A DNA stretch of 64,000 nucleotides from Musa acuminata AAA Group (Eukaryota; Streptophyta; Magnoliopsida; Zingiberales; Musaceae): assembly GCF_036884655.1 (NCBI RefSeq), contig NC_088327.1, positions 16,385,001-16,449,000 of the forward strand, written 5' to 3'. Each line of letters opens with the position of its first letter. Within the stretch, counting starts at the first letter, position 1. The position numbers and the translations under genes were made by a program. Shown here piece by piece: positions 26,492 through 38,951 of the stretch. The notes beneath the pieces are model-generated. The model did not search any database. It was not told the origin of the DNA and was given only the letters and a program-made list of their open reading frames with translations.

Positions 26492-26885
26492 TGTTAGGAC
26501 TCTAGCTAGGAGAGTCCTAATTGAGAGGGATATTCATATAAAACCTACCTAAGCCGATCCCTATTAAAGAGGTGAAGAGGTCAGCTAGGGTTAGGAGGTT
26601 GTTTCTTAGAGAAGAATTTGGAGTTGTAAAGGAATATGAGTCTTGAGTAGGAGTCATATTAGGAGTTGGTTAGAAGTAGGAGTCTTGAGTAGAGTCCTAT
26701 TAGGAGTCAGGGTTTAGAAGCCCTATAAATAGCCATGTCTTCCTCCTCTTTTCATAAGCAATAGATGAATCTTTTTTTGTAGCTTTTGAGCAGCAACTTG
26801 GAGGGAGGAACCGCTATAGAGTTCCAAGGAGGCCGATCCCCTAAAGAGATCAACCACAAGTTTAGAATCTGTAAGGGTTCTATCA
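26492..26885 (+). repeat. 5' LTR of gypsy-1
   Basis: TGTTAGGACTC to GGGTTCTATCA. A TATA box (TATAAATAG) lies at 26724-26732. Confidence 0.88.
26724..26732 (+). promoter_or_regulatory. TATA box in the gypsy-1 5' LTR
   Basis: TATAAATAG in CCCTATAAATAGCC, conserved at 44414-44422 in gypsy-2. Transcription would start about 30 bp downstream. Confidence 0.6.
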
Positions 26886-26887
26886 CC

Positions 26888-26898
26888 TGGTATCAGAG
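26888..26898 (+). other. Primer-binding site of gypsy-1
   Basis: TGGTATCAGAG, complementary to the 3' end of initiator tRNA-Met, 2 nt after the LTR. Confidence 0.8.
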
Positions 26899-27903
26899 TA
26901 GCATTCTTGGCATCTTGCTACCCTTCTATAGCCATCCATCAGCCCTCCATAATCACCCAAAGCAATTCCCACAATCGCTTAAAAGATCGACGCCAAATTC
27001 CGTAGTCATCTCCACCACCGCGGATCATCCTTTGATCTCCACGTGAATTGCAACAAGTTATGGTTTCTTACCTTACTACTGCTACAATTTAGTTATCCTT
27101 ATTCTAAAATCTAAAAAAAAATATTCCAAAATTGCTGCATAAACTTTTCATCGTAAAGTTTTCATCTCTACGACGAAAGATACATTGTAAAATTTCAGCC
27201 GCATAGCACATATTATTTGATCTTGCTACTATATTTTTTCTATCCAAATATCTACAAAACTTTTATGACAGCTTTGACACTTCCTAACAGTAGATTTTCC
27301 TTTGATTTTATCAAAAAATTCTCAATATAAACTATTGATCTTTTATGTCTAATCTGCTATACTTAAAAATCTGCACTATAAAATTTCAACCGCATAACAC
27401 TGTTTGTTTGATCTTGATACTACATTTTTTCTATCCAAATCTCTACAAATTTTTTATGATCGCTTTGACACTACCTAACAGTAGATTTTCCTTTAGTTTC
27501 GTTAAAAAAATTTCAATATAAACTATTGATCTTTTACGTCCAATCTACTACACTTGAAAATTTGTGCTGTAGAAAATTTCAGCCGCATATTGTTGCCTTA
27601 ACCCATCTATTTACAATCTTTTTTGAATGAAATTTCTTATACACTTTATAGATTATCTTGGCTTCTATCTAAGATTGATCTATTAAGGAATTCATCTCTA
27701 AAAACAATATTGTGTTGCTGCAAATTTTTGTCGTAAATCGCTAAAATTTTTTGACGAGAATTCTACTATCGCAACTTGCACCAATTTCCTTGCTGTTATA
27801 CTACCAAAATTCTCTTAATTAAATTAAACATCCTTGCTGTTATATAAACTGTGATTTTGCTATCAATTCCCTCCTCAATTCTCTCAAGTTTTTGGTAGAA
27901 ATT

Positions 27904-28228
27904 TGATAAGACCCTAAAGTTTTATCGTAGGCTCTGATACCAAATGATAAGACCCTAAAGTCTTATCGTGGGCTTGATACCAAATGCTAACACTCTAAAG
28001 TCTTATCATAGGCTCTGATACCAAATAATAAGACCCTAAAGTCTTATCGTAGGCTCTGATACCAAATGATAAGACCCTAAAGTCTTATCGTAGGCTCTGA
28101 TACCAAATGATAAGATCCTAAGGTCTTATCGTAGAAGAAATTGAAGAAATGAGAATGCTCTGATACCAAATGGTAAAACCCTAAAGGTCTTATCGTCGGC
28201 TCTGATACCAAATGATAAGACCCTAAAG
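27904..28228 (-). repeat. Tandem array of LTR-end/primer-binding-site modules
   Basis: Units start at 27904, 27945, 27985, 28026, 28067, 28108, 28171 and 28213 and are mostly 40-42 bp (28108-28170 is 63 bp). On the plus strand each reads TGATAAGACCCTAAAG, then TCTTATCG, then GCTCTGATACCAAA. The last part is the complement of TGGTATCAGAGC, the tRNA-Met primer-binding site. The eighth unit joins the LTR body and lacks that site. Confidence 0.92.
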
Positions 28229-28267
28229 CATTATCGTCGATGAAATGGGAGAAATGGGGATGATAAT

Positions 28268-28378
28268 GATCACTTTGAGGGGATCGGCCTCCTTGATCGC
28301 TTCGAGGGGATCGGCCCTCCTTGATCGCTTCGAGGGGATCGGCCCTCCTTGATCGCTTCGAGGGGATCGACCTCCTAG
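28268..28378. repeat. 27-28-bp tandem repeat, four copies, inside insert D
   Basis: Units GATCGCTTCGAGGGGATCGG start at 28268, 28295, 28323 and 28351. They lie in the LTR body downstream of its TATA box in the element's sense. Confidence 0.9.
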
Positions 28379-28926
28379 GGTTTGTCAAAAGATAGAATAG
28401 TATTTTTCATAGATTACTAAAAAGAAGTAGTTACATCCCTATTTATAGAGTTCCACCCAGAGTCCATCAGGACTTGAACTCTAATAATAAATAAATATTA
28501 AATAAACCTCTACTTGACTCTAACTGAACCAAACCGATTCAATAAACAACTAGACTAAACAGACTCAATAAACATTATTCAAAAACTCAGAAAAATGGTC
28601 CTAACAAAATTACATCGAGAAACCATTGTTTCTTCGACGACAATTCTACTCTTACAAGACAGCACATACTTGCTGCAACTTCCATTGATTTCTATCAAAC
28701 CTTTGCTGCCATCTACCACAGATCCAAAACTTTCATCCATAGCCCTAAAACTCCACTAAACCACACCCTCAAACTACACCCAAAACAGCCACAAAACAAG
28801 CCTAAATCGTAGCCTACATCCACCGATCCACCAACCCTTTCGACCATCACTTCTCTCAACCTATACATGCCTTTAACCTGACAACAAAAGAGAGATCTTA
28901 ACATCATAGATTTGGAGGCATATACT

Positions 28927-31900
28927 ATGGCCTCTAAGGAGGCAATCAATGCTAAATTCGAAGCCTTGGAGGTGCGAATGGAGGATAAGATTCGGACGCT
29001 CTTTACCGAACTCAGATTGGGCCGACCACTAAGCCCGAAAAAATCATATCAAGGAGAGAGCTCTAACCAATCACACTAAGCTCGAAGATATGACTTCCAA
29101 GAGAGGGGAGGCTGTATGACCGACCCCAACTATCTATGTATGAGAGTGGACTTCCCTAGATGGGAAGAAGGAGACCCGATTGGTTGGATCTCACGCGCGG
29201 AGCGATATTTTCGGTTCCACAAAACTGCGGACGCATCTATGGTGAAAATTGCAGCTATACATCTTAAAGGAGATGCCATATAGTGGTTTGACTAGTTTGA
29301 AAACACTTATGGAGTCCTTTCATGGTGACAATTCAAAGAAGGACTGCTGATCCACTTCGGACCAACCGATTATGAGAACATTGACGGACAACTAGCAAAG
29401 ATCCGACAAATGTCCACCATTCAGGAGTACCAAACTAGGTTTGAAAGGTTATCTAATCAACTCATGATTGGTCTAAAAAATAGCTATTAGGGACCTTCAT
29501 TGAGGGCTTGAAGTCGGAGATCCGAGGAGAAGTTAAAGCGCGACAACCGTACACACTTATGGCAGCCATCTCTTTCGCATGACATCAAGAGGAGCAATTG
29601 AACCATGAAGCTTGGAGGACTAGGGTCATTCCTCAACCAGCAATACTGAAGCCCTCAGCCCACCCTACTATTGACCGAGTCCCTGCACCAAAAAGGTTGA
29701 CAAGAGAAGAGCTTCAGGAGCGATATGCGAAGGGGTTATGTTGGCACTGCGACGAGCCATGAAGCCGTAAGCATTATTGTGGTAAAGGGAGACTTCTTAT
29801 GATTAAACCAGTAGAAGAAGAGGTCATTGAACATCCAGAAGAGAGCCTTGAACATAAAGAAGAAGATACAAAAGAAGAGCCACAACCGACCGAAGTTACG
29901 GTACATGCACTAGTTGGCCACTCAAACCTATAAAAGATGAAAATTGGAGGCCTTCTCAAACAACAACCGATCACTGTTCTCATCGACACGGGCAGCACTA
30001 ATAACTTCCTAAACAGTAAGGTTGCTGTCTAGATGGCCTTACCTATCGAGAATTGTAGCAGGTTTGACATTAAGGTCATCGACGGATGGATTTTGAAGTA
30101 TGATCGTAGGCGCTCGCGAGTAAAACTGTTGCTGCAGGACCAAGAGATAATTGCATATTTTTTCCTCCTCCCTCTTGATGATCATGAGGCCATGCTCAGA
30201 ATTAAATGGTTGACAACATTAGGTGATATTTCCTAGAATTTTATGAAACTAACTATGAAATTTTACAGTAAGGGGAAACAGGTGATACTGCATAAGAAAT
30301 GTGGGGGCGACGTAACGATGATTTGCACACAACAAATGGAGAAGGTTTTGCATAAAGCATACAGTGGCTTTTTGGTACAACATGAGCAGCAAACTAAGGG
30401 AGAGCCAATATAATTTGAAGATCCAAACCTACTTCCTTTGCTTGTTGAATTTTCATATATATTTGACGAACCGCGTAACCTACCTCTTACTCGTCGGCAT
30501 GATCATTGTATAACGATTCTTCCAGGAAAATCTCCAGCAAATACTCAGCCATATCAGTATCCACATCTCCATAAGGATGAAATAGAAAGGATTGTAAAAG
30601 AGATGCTTGAAATATGAGTTATTTGGCCAAGTTGCAGCCCCTACTCTTCACCGGTGCTCCTCGTACGAAAGAAGGACCGAACATGGCGATTGTGTGTTGA
30701 TTACTGAGCTCTCAATAGCATAACCGTAAAGAAAAAATATCCTATTCCAATAATAGATAAATTGCTAGATAAAAGGGAGTACAAATCTTCATAAAGCTGG
30801 ACCTTTAATCTGGATATCATTAAATACGAGTGTGCGAAGAAGACATACCGAAAACCACCTTTTGAACACACAACAATCACTATGAATTTTTTCTTTTTTC
30901 AATAGAAGGTGGAATATCTTGTGCATATCATATCAGAGGAAGGTGTGGTAGTGGACCCCTTCAAAATTAGAGCAATGTAAAACTGGCCGACCTTGAGGAA
31001 CATAAAATTGCTACATGGCTTTCTGGGTTTAACAGGCTACTATCGCAAGTTTGTGAAAAACTATGGAAAGATCAGTGCACCACTTACTTCCTTACTGAAA
31101 AAAGATGTCTTCCAATGGTTGGACAGAGCCTTCACTGCCTTCGACAAATTTAAGGCAGCCATGACGACGACGCCGGTGCTAGCACTACCAGATTTCAACC
31201 GACCCTTTATTATTGAGGCTGATGCATCTAGAGTCAGAATTAGAGCCATTCTCATGCAGGATAGGCGACTACTCGCATACACTAGCAAGGTATTGTCTCC
31301 CTCCCATCAAAATATATCAACATATGATAAGGAGATGCTCGCCATTGTGCACGCAGCAACGAGGTGGAGACTCTACTTGATCGATCGATGATTTCAAATT
31401 AAAACCGACTATAGAAGCCTTAAGTACTTTTTGGAGCAAAAGATATCATCCCCTAAGTAGCAAAAATAGGTAAAAAAACTTCTTGGATTGGATTATGAAA
31501 TAACTTACAAAAAGGGGAAAGAGAATGTTGTTGTAGATGCGCTTTCGTAGCTACCCGAGCAAGCTGAATTTTCTACCGTTTCACTTTCAACCAGCGCCTT
31601 CCTTAAGGATATTAAGATGGAATGACAAGAAGATTCGGAGACTAGTAAGATCATAAAAAAATTAGAGGAAGCACCAAGCTCTGTGGCTCATTACAATTGA
31701 GACTCAAAAGAATTACACCATAAGGGACGCATTGTGCTTGTGACAAATTCTACTTACATCTTCACGAGCAGATTTTAGACAAAGTTATTCCATATGTAGG
31801 GTACTAAATTAAAAAGGAGTACGACATATCACCCACAAACTGACAAACAAATAAAAGTTGTACATAGGTGCTTGGAGATAGCCCAAAGTTACCTACCAAA

Positions 31901-32101
31901 TATGACTACTCAAGAAGAACTCCAGACCCAGCCAAATGCCATTATTGATCGATGGATCGTGACTCGACGACGACGACCCACTACTGAAGTGCTAATACAG
32001 TGGGCAAACCTACCAACAGAAGATGCCACTTGGGAGAACTATGACGACTTGAAGATCAAATTCTTAGAATTCATGAATCTTCAGCCTCGAGGACAAGGCT
32101 G
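28927..32101 (+). pseudogene. gypsy-1 gag-pol pseudogene
   Basis: Order: gag beginning MASKEAINAKFEALEVRM (28927) with a knuckle-like CWHCDEP...HYC near 29740; protease with DTGS at 29985; an RT N-terminal part with [11 protein letters not shown]-connection and RNase H (30993-31391, GFLGLTGYYRKF, FIIEADAS); a short integrase remnant (TSRFWTKLF, TTYHPQTD); and a chromodomain (31940-32080, EVLIQWANLPTEDATWENYDD). The RT region with the catalytic Asp pair is missing near 30895 and the integrase core is missing near 31745. Many stops (TAG, TGA) interrupt every domain. Confidence 0.85.
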
Positions 32102-32119
32102 ATTTAAAGAGGACGGGTC

Positions 32120-32513
32120 TATTAGGACTCTAGCTAGGAGAGTCCTAATTGAGAGGGATATTCATGTAAAACCTACCTATGCCGACCCCTATTAAAGAGG
32201 TGAAAAGGCCGTCTAGGATTAAGAGGTTGTTTCTTAGAGAAGAATTACGAGTTGTAAAGGAATAGGAGTCTTGAGTATGAGTCATATTAGGAGTTGGCTA
32301 GAAGTAGGAGTCTTGAGTATGAGTCATATTAGGAGTTAGGGTTTAGAAGTCCTATAAATAACCATATATTCCTCCTCTTTTCATAAGCAATAGATGAATC
32401 CTTTTTGCAGCCTTTGAGTAGCAACTTAGAGGGAGGAACCCCTATAGAGTTCCAAGGAGGCCGATCCCCTAAAGAGATCAACCCCAAGTTTAGAATCAGC
32501 AAGGGTTCTATCA
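32120..32513 (+). repeat. 3' LTR of gypsy-1
   Basis: TATTAGGACTC to GGGTTCTATCA, preceded by a purine-rich tract at about 32105-32118. The first TG is mutated to TA. Confidence 0.86.
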
Positions 32514-32831
32514 TTAATCTCATAAAAAAGAATCATAAAAATTCTTCCTTCATTAAGAAAGAATTCATGTGAAAGAATCATCATATGAAGGATAAAAGAA
32601 ATCTGTGAATAAGCCTTTATAATGAGAGGAGCATCACATTAAGTCTGTTTCTCAATAAAAATTCACAAGAAATAAATTTGAGAGATACATTTGTCAATGA
32701 AATTCATGAAGTGATTGAGTGTATCAAAAGTAATGGAGCAAGGGTGTGAAGTAAACTTGATATGGCATAATCTCATGAAAGCTCCATTCAAGAAATTCAT
32801 AAAGATAGTCCGAAAAAGATATACATCAAAT

Positions 32832-35800
32832 TCATGCATTTAGACAAATTAACATTCCTAACTCTCTTCTAATAAAACCATATTGTTTTTCACTTAAAGG
32901 TTTTGTAAAAATATCGGCTAATTGATGTTTTGTATCAATAAACTCTAAGATTACATCATGATTAGTAACATGATCTCGTATAAAGTGATACCTAATATCA
33001 AAATATTTTGTTCTAGAGTATTGAATAGTATTTTTTGTTAAACATATTACACTTGTGTTATCACATTTTATGGGAATATTTTTAAGATGAATCTTGTAAT
33101 CCTCTAAAGTATTTTTCATCCACACAACTTGTGCACAACTTGCACTAGCTGCAATGTACTCAGCTTCGGTTGTAGATAATGCAATCGAGTTTTGTTTCTT
33201 AGAAGACCAAGAAACAAGTGCATGTCCTAAAAATTAACATGTTCTGAATGTGCATTTTCTATCTAATCTATATCTAGTAAAATCCGCATCAGCATAAGCA
33301 ATTAACTCAAAGTTCTCAGATTTTGGATACTATAATCCTACATTTGTGATTCCTTTAAGATATCTAAGTATTCTTTTAATTGCTTTGAGATGAGATATCT
33401 TAGGATTAGATTGAAACCTAGCACAAAGTCCTACATTAAACATGATATCCGATCTAGTTGCGATGAGGTAAAGTAAACTTCCTATCATACCCCTATAAGC
33501 TTTTTGATCAAAGCTTTCTCCACTTTCATCAATTTCTAACTTAGTGGAGGTGCTTATAGGAGTGTTGATAGCCTTTGAGCTATCTATATTAAATCATTTT
33601 AGCAAATCTAAAGCATATTTTGTTTGACTAAGAAATATACCATTACTTAATTATTTGATTTGTAAGCCCAAAACGAAAGTTAATTCCCCCATCAAACTCA
33701 TTTCAAATTCAAGACTCATACTTTTAGCAAATGACTTACATAGAGATTTATTCGTAGAACCAAAAATGATATCATCAACATAAATTTGAACAATAAGAAA
33801 ATTATTTTTAAAATTTTTGATAAATAATGTAGTATTGACCTTGCCTTTAGAGAAATTATTTTCAATAAGAAATGAGCTAAGTCTCTCATACCAAGCTCTT
33901 GGGACTTGTTTCAATCCATAGAGAGCTTTAGTCAATTTAAATACATGATTAGGGAGATTATCATTCTCAAATCCGGGAGGTTGTTCAACATAAACTTCTT
34001 CGAAAATAAAGCCATTAAGAAATATACTTTTAACATCCATTTAAAACAACTTAAAATTATTACTACTAGCATAGGCATGGAGCATCCTTATGGCTTCTAA
34101 TATTGCCACAGTAGTGAAGGTTTCTTTATAATCGATACCTTATTCTTAATTGAAACCCTTGACCACTAATCTAGCTTTGTTTCGAACCACGATACCAAAT
34201 TCATCTTGCTTGTTTCTAAAGACCCATTTAGTACCAATAACTAAATGGTTATTTGGTTTAGGAACAAGCTTCCACACATCATTTCTCTCAAATTGATTTA
34301 ACTCATCTTGCATTGCAATGACCCATGAATCATCTTTCAAGGCCTCATCAATGCATTTGGGTTCAATTTGGGAGAGAAAAGCGGTGTTGGCATAAAAATT
34401 CTTAAGAGAAGAACGAGTTTGAACCCTTTTAGATGTGTCTCCTACGATTAGCTCCTTAGGTTGAGCATCTACATACTTCCAATCCTTGGGTAAGGATGTT
34501 TCAGAAGTAGATACATCCAAGTTACTAGATGGAGAAAGGGTTTCATTTAAATTCAAAGCATCAAAATTAACATCATCGTCAAAATTATTTTTCTTAATTT
34601 CGAAAACCTCATTAAAAATAACATGAATGGATTCTTCTATAATCAAAGTTCTTTTATTAAAGATATGAAATACTTTAGAAATAGAAGAATAGCCAAGAAA
34701 AATTTCTTCATCGGATTTAGCATCAAATTTTCCTAAAGCATTTTTTTCATTCAAGATAAAACACTTACACCTAAAAACTTTAAAATATGAAACATTGGGT
34801 TTTTTGTTGTTCCATAACTCATAAGGAGTTTTGGTAAGGGTCTTACTAGAACTCTATTCATGACATAGCATACCGTGTTTACGGCTTCAGCCCAAAAATA
34901 TTTGGATAGGCTATGTTCATTCAACATGGTTCTTACCATTTCTTGTAAGTTTCTATTCTTTCTTTATACTACTCCAATTTGTTGAGGATTTCTTGGAGTA
35001 GAGAAGTTGTGGTTGTATCCATTAGATTCATAAAATTCTTGAAAATCATGGTTTTGAAATTCACTACCGTGATCACTTCGATTTGACGAAATCATAGAAC
35101 ACTTTTCATTTTGAACAAGTTTACAAAACTTAGAAAAATATCTAAAACATTCACTTTTGTGTACCAAAAAATAAGTCCATGTGTATCTACTATAATCATC
35201 CACTATGACAAATGCGTATTTACTACCTCTTAGGCTTGATGTAGTAATTGATCCGAACAAATCCATATGGATCAATTGCAAAAGTCTAGAGGTGCTTATT
35301 TGGTTCTTAGGTTTGAAGCTACCTTTTATTTGTTTTCTTAGTTGACATGTATCACACACATTATTTTTGACAAACTTGATATGAGGAATTCCTCTTACGA
35401 GTTCTTTAGATGAAATTTGAGAGATTAGTTTCATGCTAGCATGACCTAATCTCCTATGCCAAAGCCAAGCATCATCATTCAAAATCAAAAAATATATTTC
35501 ATTGCAAAGATCATTAATGTCAATAGTGTATATGTTATTTTGTTTTAGTGCAATCATAGATTTATTTTTGCGTGGTTTTTTAATAATGCAAGCATTAGAT
35601 TCAAATTTAACAATATATCCTTTATCACACAATTGACTAATGCTCAAGAGGTTATGCTTTAAGCCATCAACTAATAACACATCTTCAATAAAAAAGTTGG
35701 ATTTGTTACCTATGGTTCCTTTGCCAATGATTTTACCCTTATTGTTGTCTCTGAAGGTGATATATCCTTCGTCTATACTAGTGAGCTTAGAGAATTGAGA

Positions 35801-36187
35801 TGGATCTCCGGTCATATACCTTGAGCATCCACTATTAAGGTACCATCTCTTGCTCCTAGCTTGTGATGGTAAATATCTCTACATAAAAGGATGATTTTTA
35901 GGTATCCATTTGACCTTGGGTGCCTCAAAAATCGATTAGTTTAACTTATAATTTTGCATGAAATTCTTTATGGTTCCTTTAGGAACCCAAATCAATTTGT
36001 GTGGGCTACACTTCTTAAATGGACAATGATAAACTACATGTCCAAGTTTGTAACAAAAGTCACATTTGTTTTGGGAAGAAATATGCAAGATAGGGCCTTT
36101 AACAAAGGTGGTTGGATTTTGGTAAGAGCTACTCACAAATTCGATTCCACTTCTTTTATGAATGTGACCCTTAAGGATCATGTTCAA
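32832..36187 (-). pseudogene. Element B pol pseudogene (Sirevirus-like)
   Basis: On the minus strand: second CCHC knuckle CDFCYKLGHVVYHC (36187-35936); then protease remnant, GAG-pre-integrase (WHRRLGH) and integrase (MDLFGS, SDHGSEF) at 35815-34964. Integrase continuation (34939-34751), a linker and RT start (34754-34146), RT with MDVKSIFLNG and YVDDIIFGST (34040-33651), and RNase H with ADIFTKPLSEKQ (33125-32832) follow. Blocks are separated by stops and frameshifts. RT catalytic residues remain where readable. Confidence 0.87.
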
Positions 36188-36579
36188 GGACTTGCTACCA
36201 ACCTTAAATTTTTCTAAGATTTATTTGAGTAACAAGTTTTCCTTTCTAGGTATTTTTACTTCATGGTATTTCGTACATGGAGCTAAACTATCATTATGCT
36301 CAACTTTTAATATATTATAATCACTAACAAGAGAATTATGCTCCTTTTTTAATAATTTATATTTTTTACTAATTGATTTGCATTCATTGAATAAATCATG
36401 AAAAGCATTTAATAGTTCATCAAATGATAAATTTGCATCAATTGAACTTGTTACCTCATCTCCAATGGCCATTAGTGCATAGTGAGCAACTTGCTTAGTG
36501 TTGGTTGGCTCCTCTTCTTCAGATTCACTTGAGTCATCTCATGTTGCTTTGAGAGCCTTCTTCTTTGGTGTTCTCTTCT
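36188..36579 (-). other. Element B inter-domain region
   Basis: Contains a lysine-rich coiled-coil-like frame (36472-36221, LSFDELLNAFHDLFNECKSISKKYK) between the two CCHC knuckles, as in Sirevirus gag-pol. Broken by stops. Confidence 0.6.
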
Positions 36580-37376
36580 TGGCTTAGGGACATTCGCTCT
36601 TATAGTGTCCCGACTTCTTGCATTCATAGCATATTACTTGATCTTTCTTGGGTTCAAATTTATTTTTAGTATCATTTTTAAATTTATTTTTTTTCTGAAT
36701 CTTTTGAACTTTCTTGTTAAGAGTGCCAAATCATCATCAAAGTCATCATCACTTGAGTTTTCTTTCAAGTGGTCTTCTTGTGTTCTTAGTGTCATATCCT
36801 TCATGTTCTTTCGAAGGGTGTCCTCAAGCTCTTCATGGGCTTTACTTGTCATTTCATAGGTCATTAGTGACCCAATTAGTTCCTCAAGAGGAAAATTATT
36901 TAGATCTTTGGCCTCTTGAATGACCATTACTTTAGGGTCCCAATTTTTTGGTAGGGATCTTAAAACTTATTAACAAGTTCAAAATCCGAGAAACCTTTAC
37001 CAAGTCCTTTTAGACCATTGACAACATCCGTAAATCGTTTACGGGTGTATATGTCTCCAATGGTCTCACTCGGTTTCATTTGAAACAACTCATAAGAATG
37101 CACTAAAAGATTAATTTTTAACTCCTTCACTCTACTAGTGCCTTCATGAGTCACTTCGAGTGTGTGCCAAATGTCAAAAGTCATTTCACAAATCGATACT
37201 CGATTAAACTCATTTTCATCTAATGCACAAAATAAGGTATTCATAGCCTTTGCGTTTAAAGTAAAAGTCTTCTTCTCCAACTCATTCCAATCGTTCATTG
37301 GAAGAGAAGACTTTTGAAAATCGTTTTCGACAACGTTCCAAAGCTCAAAATCCATTGAAATTAGGAAGATCCTCAT
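36580..37376 (-). pseudogene. Element B gag pseudogene
   Basis: Reads from MRIFLISMDFELWNVVEND through DIWHTLEVTHEGTSRVKELK (37376-36960), then a second block (36927-36634) with EELIGSLMTYEM, ending in a CCHC knuckle CYECKKSGHYKSEC at about 36646-36605. At least one stop separates the blocks. The same gag type is on the plus strand at 41050-42003. Confidence 0.85.
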
Positions 37377-37499
37377 TCTAGTCTTTCAATATGTGTAATT
37401 CGTCCCATTGAACATAGACGGGCGTGTAATTGAATGACCCTCTAGGTTGCCAACAAATATCATCTCTCTTGGATTTAAAACCAAATGAGAGTGAACCTT

Positions 37500-37511
37500 G
37501 CTCTAATACCA
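37500..37511 (-). other. Primer-binding site of element B
   Basis: TGGTATTAGAGC on the minus strand, directly after the 5' LTR: a one-base variant of the initiator tRNA-Met site. Confidence 0.78.
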
Positions 37512-37513
37512 AT

Positions 37514-38951
37514 TATTAGGATCAAGAGTGTCACTAAAGGGGGGGTGAATTAGTGCACCGAAAAACTTTCATTATTTTAAAAAATTTTGTTTCGATTAAA
37601 ACCGATTCCGATGAGAATGGTTTTGATTCAATCCGTTTCGGAAAGAATTTGAACTTGAAAGCTTTCGTGAAAGTGCAAGAGAAGACTAAGGTGATTTGTA
37701 GTAATGTAAATTACACAAATGAAAAACATCAGTTTCATAAAGTCTTCGTATGATTAAAGCCGATCTCAGAAGGTGTTTACTTAAAAGCGTATGTAAACGT
37801 AGTTAAAGCACAATAAGGAGGAGTGACAGTTTGCTATAAAAGAAAGTTGCTCAAAGTAAATACAAATCGAGTTTTAGAGTGGTTCGGTCAATGTGACCTA
37901 CATCCACTTTCGGATTCCTCCTCCGACGTCCACTAAAGGCCTTCCTTTAATAGGTGAAGACCGAACACCTCTTTACAGCACTTTCTCCTTTTCCCGGGTT
38001 TAGGAGATGAACCCTTACAAGTCTCACTCCTCTTTCTTGGATGGCTACAAGGCTAAGAGATGGAGGAGAACTCTAACTTTTTTAATACTTTAAGACTCAA
38101 GAACTCAAGATTATGCTAATAGGTTTCATACCCAATGGCTTCAAAAATGGAGCCAAAAAGTGTCTAATCCTGGATTTCTGGGGTCCTGGCGGTACCACCG
38201 TCATTACTGGGCGATACTACTGCTTGACACTTGACACTGGGTGGTATTACTACTCAGTTTAGGCGATACCAACGCTTGACAGAGCTCGGAGACCGAGCTC
38301 TAGCGGTACCATTGCCTGACAAGGGTGGTACCACCGCTGGCAGCAATAACTATCGGTGGTGCCACTGCCTGACAGGGGCGGTACCATTGCCCAGAATTTC
38401 TAGGAGACCGAGTCTCCCAAGCGGTGCCACCGTCGGTCAGAAATTTAGGGTCTTGGTTGGGCCTTGAATCTGGCCCAAACTAGCCCAACTTAGGGCCTAG
38501 TTGGTCCCAAATTAAGTTAGTGGGATTATCTCCCAATCCTAACTTAATTTACACTCGAACTACGATAATTAAGACATAATTACTGCACTTCATTTTCCGG
38601 TGCGTCAATTGCTCTTCCGACGTACTTCCGGCGAACATCCGACAAACTCTCGGCAATGCTCCTGCGGACTCCCGACAAGCTCCTGGACTTTGCGACGATC
38701 TTCTTGGTGAGTTCCGACAAGCTTCTATGGCAAGCTCCTAGACTTCTCGGTTGGTTCTTGCAGAACTTCTGACGAATGTCCGGACTTTCGTCGAACTCTC
38801 AAACTCCTAATGAGATCTCGATCTTGACTCCAGCACAACACCTGCTTTATGTCTTACTACCATCGTAGTTAATCCTGCACACTTTTCTCAATATATAGAT
38901 TAGATCAAACAAATAACAATTGACTTCATTATCAAAATCCGAGATTCAACA
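37514..38951 (-). repeat. 5' LTR of element B
   Basis: 1438 bp, ends TATTAGGATC and GATTCAACA on the plus strand. It is matched by 20221-21506 plus 25541-25714. A palindrome-rich tract of GGCGGTACC type lies at about 38179-38430. Confidence 0.88.

Larger units (their letters stand above)
27904..28606 (-). mobile_element. Solo-LTR-like insert D with expanded terminus
   Basis: A 703-bp insert with perfect 5-bp duplication AAATT (27899-27903 and 28607-28611); the sister element gypsy-2 has the empty site near 45405. Minus-strand termini are TGTTAGGACC and GGTCTTATCA. The body (28213-28606) looks like an LTR, with CTATAAATAGGG at about 28452-28438. Its 3' end is followed by seven further copies of a module made of the LTR end plus a primer-binding-site-like sequence. 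The internal region of the parent element is absent. Confidence 0.8.
26492..32513 (+). mobile_element. Chromodomain Ty3/gypsy element gypsy-1 (deletion derivative)
   Basis: LTRs 26492-26885 and 32120-32513 (394 bp each) bound the element. Flanks TTCAT and TTAAT form an imperfect 5-bp duplication. A primer-binding site TGGTATCAGAG lies at 26888-26898. The ~2 kb leader carries insert D. The gag-pol remnant 28927-32101 lacks the RT catalytic core and most of integrase, and ends in a chromodomain. Small size, 394-bp LTRs and the chromodomain fit a Reina-like chromovirus. It sits in the 3' tail of element B and is a sister copy of gypsy-2. Confidence 0.88.
20221..38951 (-). mobile_element. Sirevirus-like Ty1/copia element B with nested insertions
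   Basis: A two-LTR element flanked by the 5-bp duplication GAGTA (20216-20220 and 38952-38956). Order on the minus strand: 5' LTR 38951-37514, primer-binding site 37511-37500, gag about 37376-36580, pol about 36187-32832, a non-coding 3' tail with several polypurine tracts, and 3' LTR. Two insertions lie inside: element C in the 3' LTR and gypsy-1 in the 3' tail. Removing them leaves about 8.7 kb. Gag type, two CCHC knuckles, YVDDIIFGSTN in RT and tail motifs of the type CTCCCCCTTTGTCATCAAC all point to the Sirevirus (SIRE/Maximus) lineage. Stops and frameshifts make it inactive. Confidence 0.88.

Noticed and set aside
27904..28228. CRISPR-like direct repeats
   Set aside because: Units are contiguous with no unique spacers, in plant DNA, and consist of LTR-end and primer-binding-site sequence.
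28077..28388. 103-codon minus-strand frame with RSPRSDQGGRSP repeats
   Set aside because: It is the translation of the 27-28-bp and 41-bp tandem repeats in insert D.
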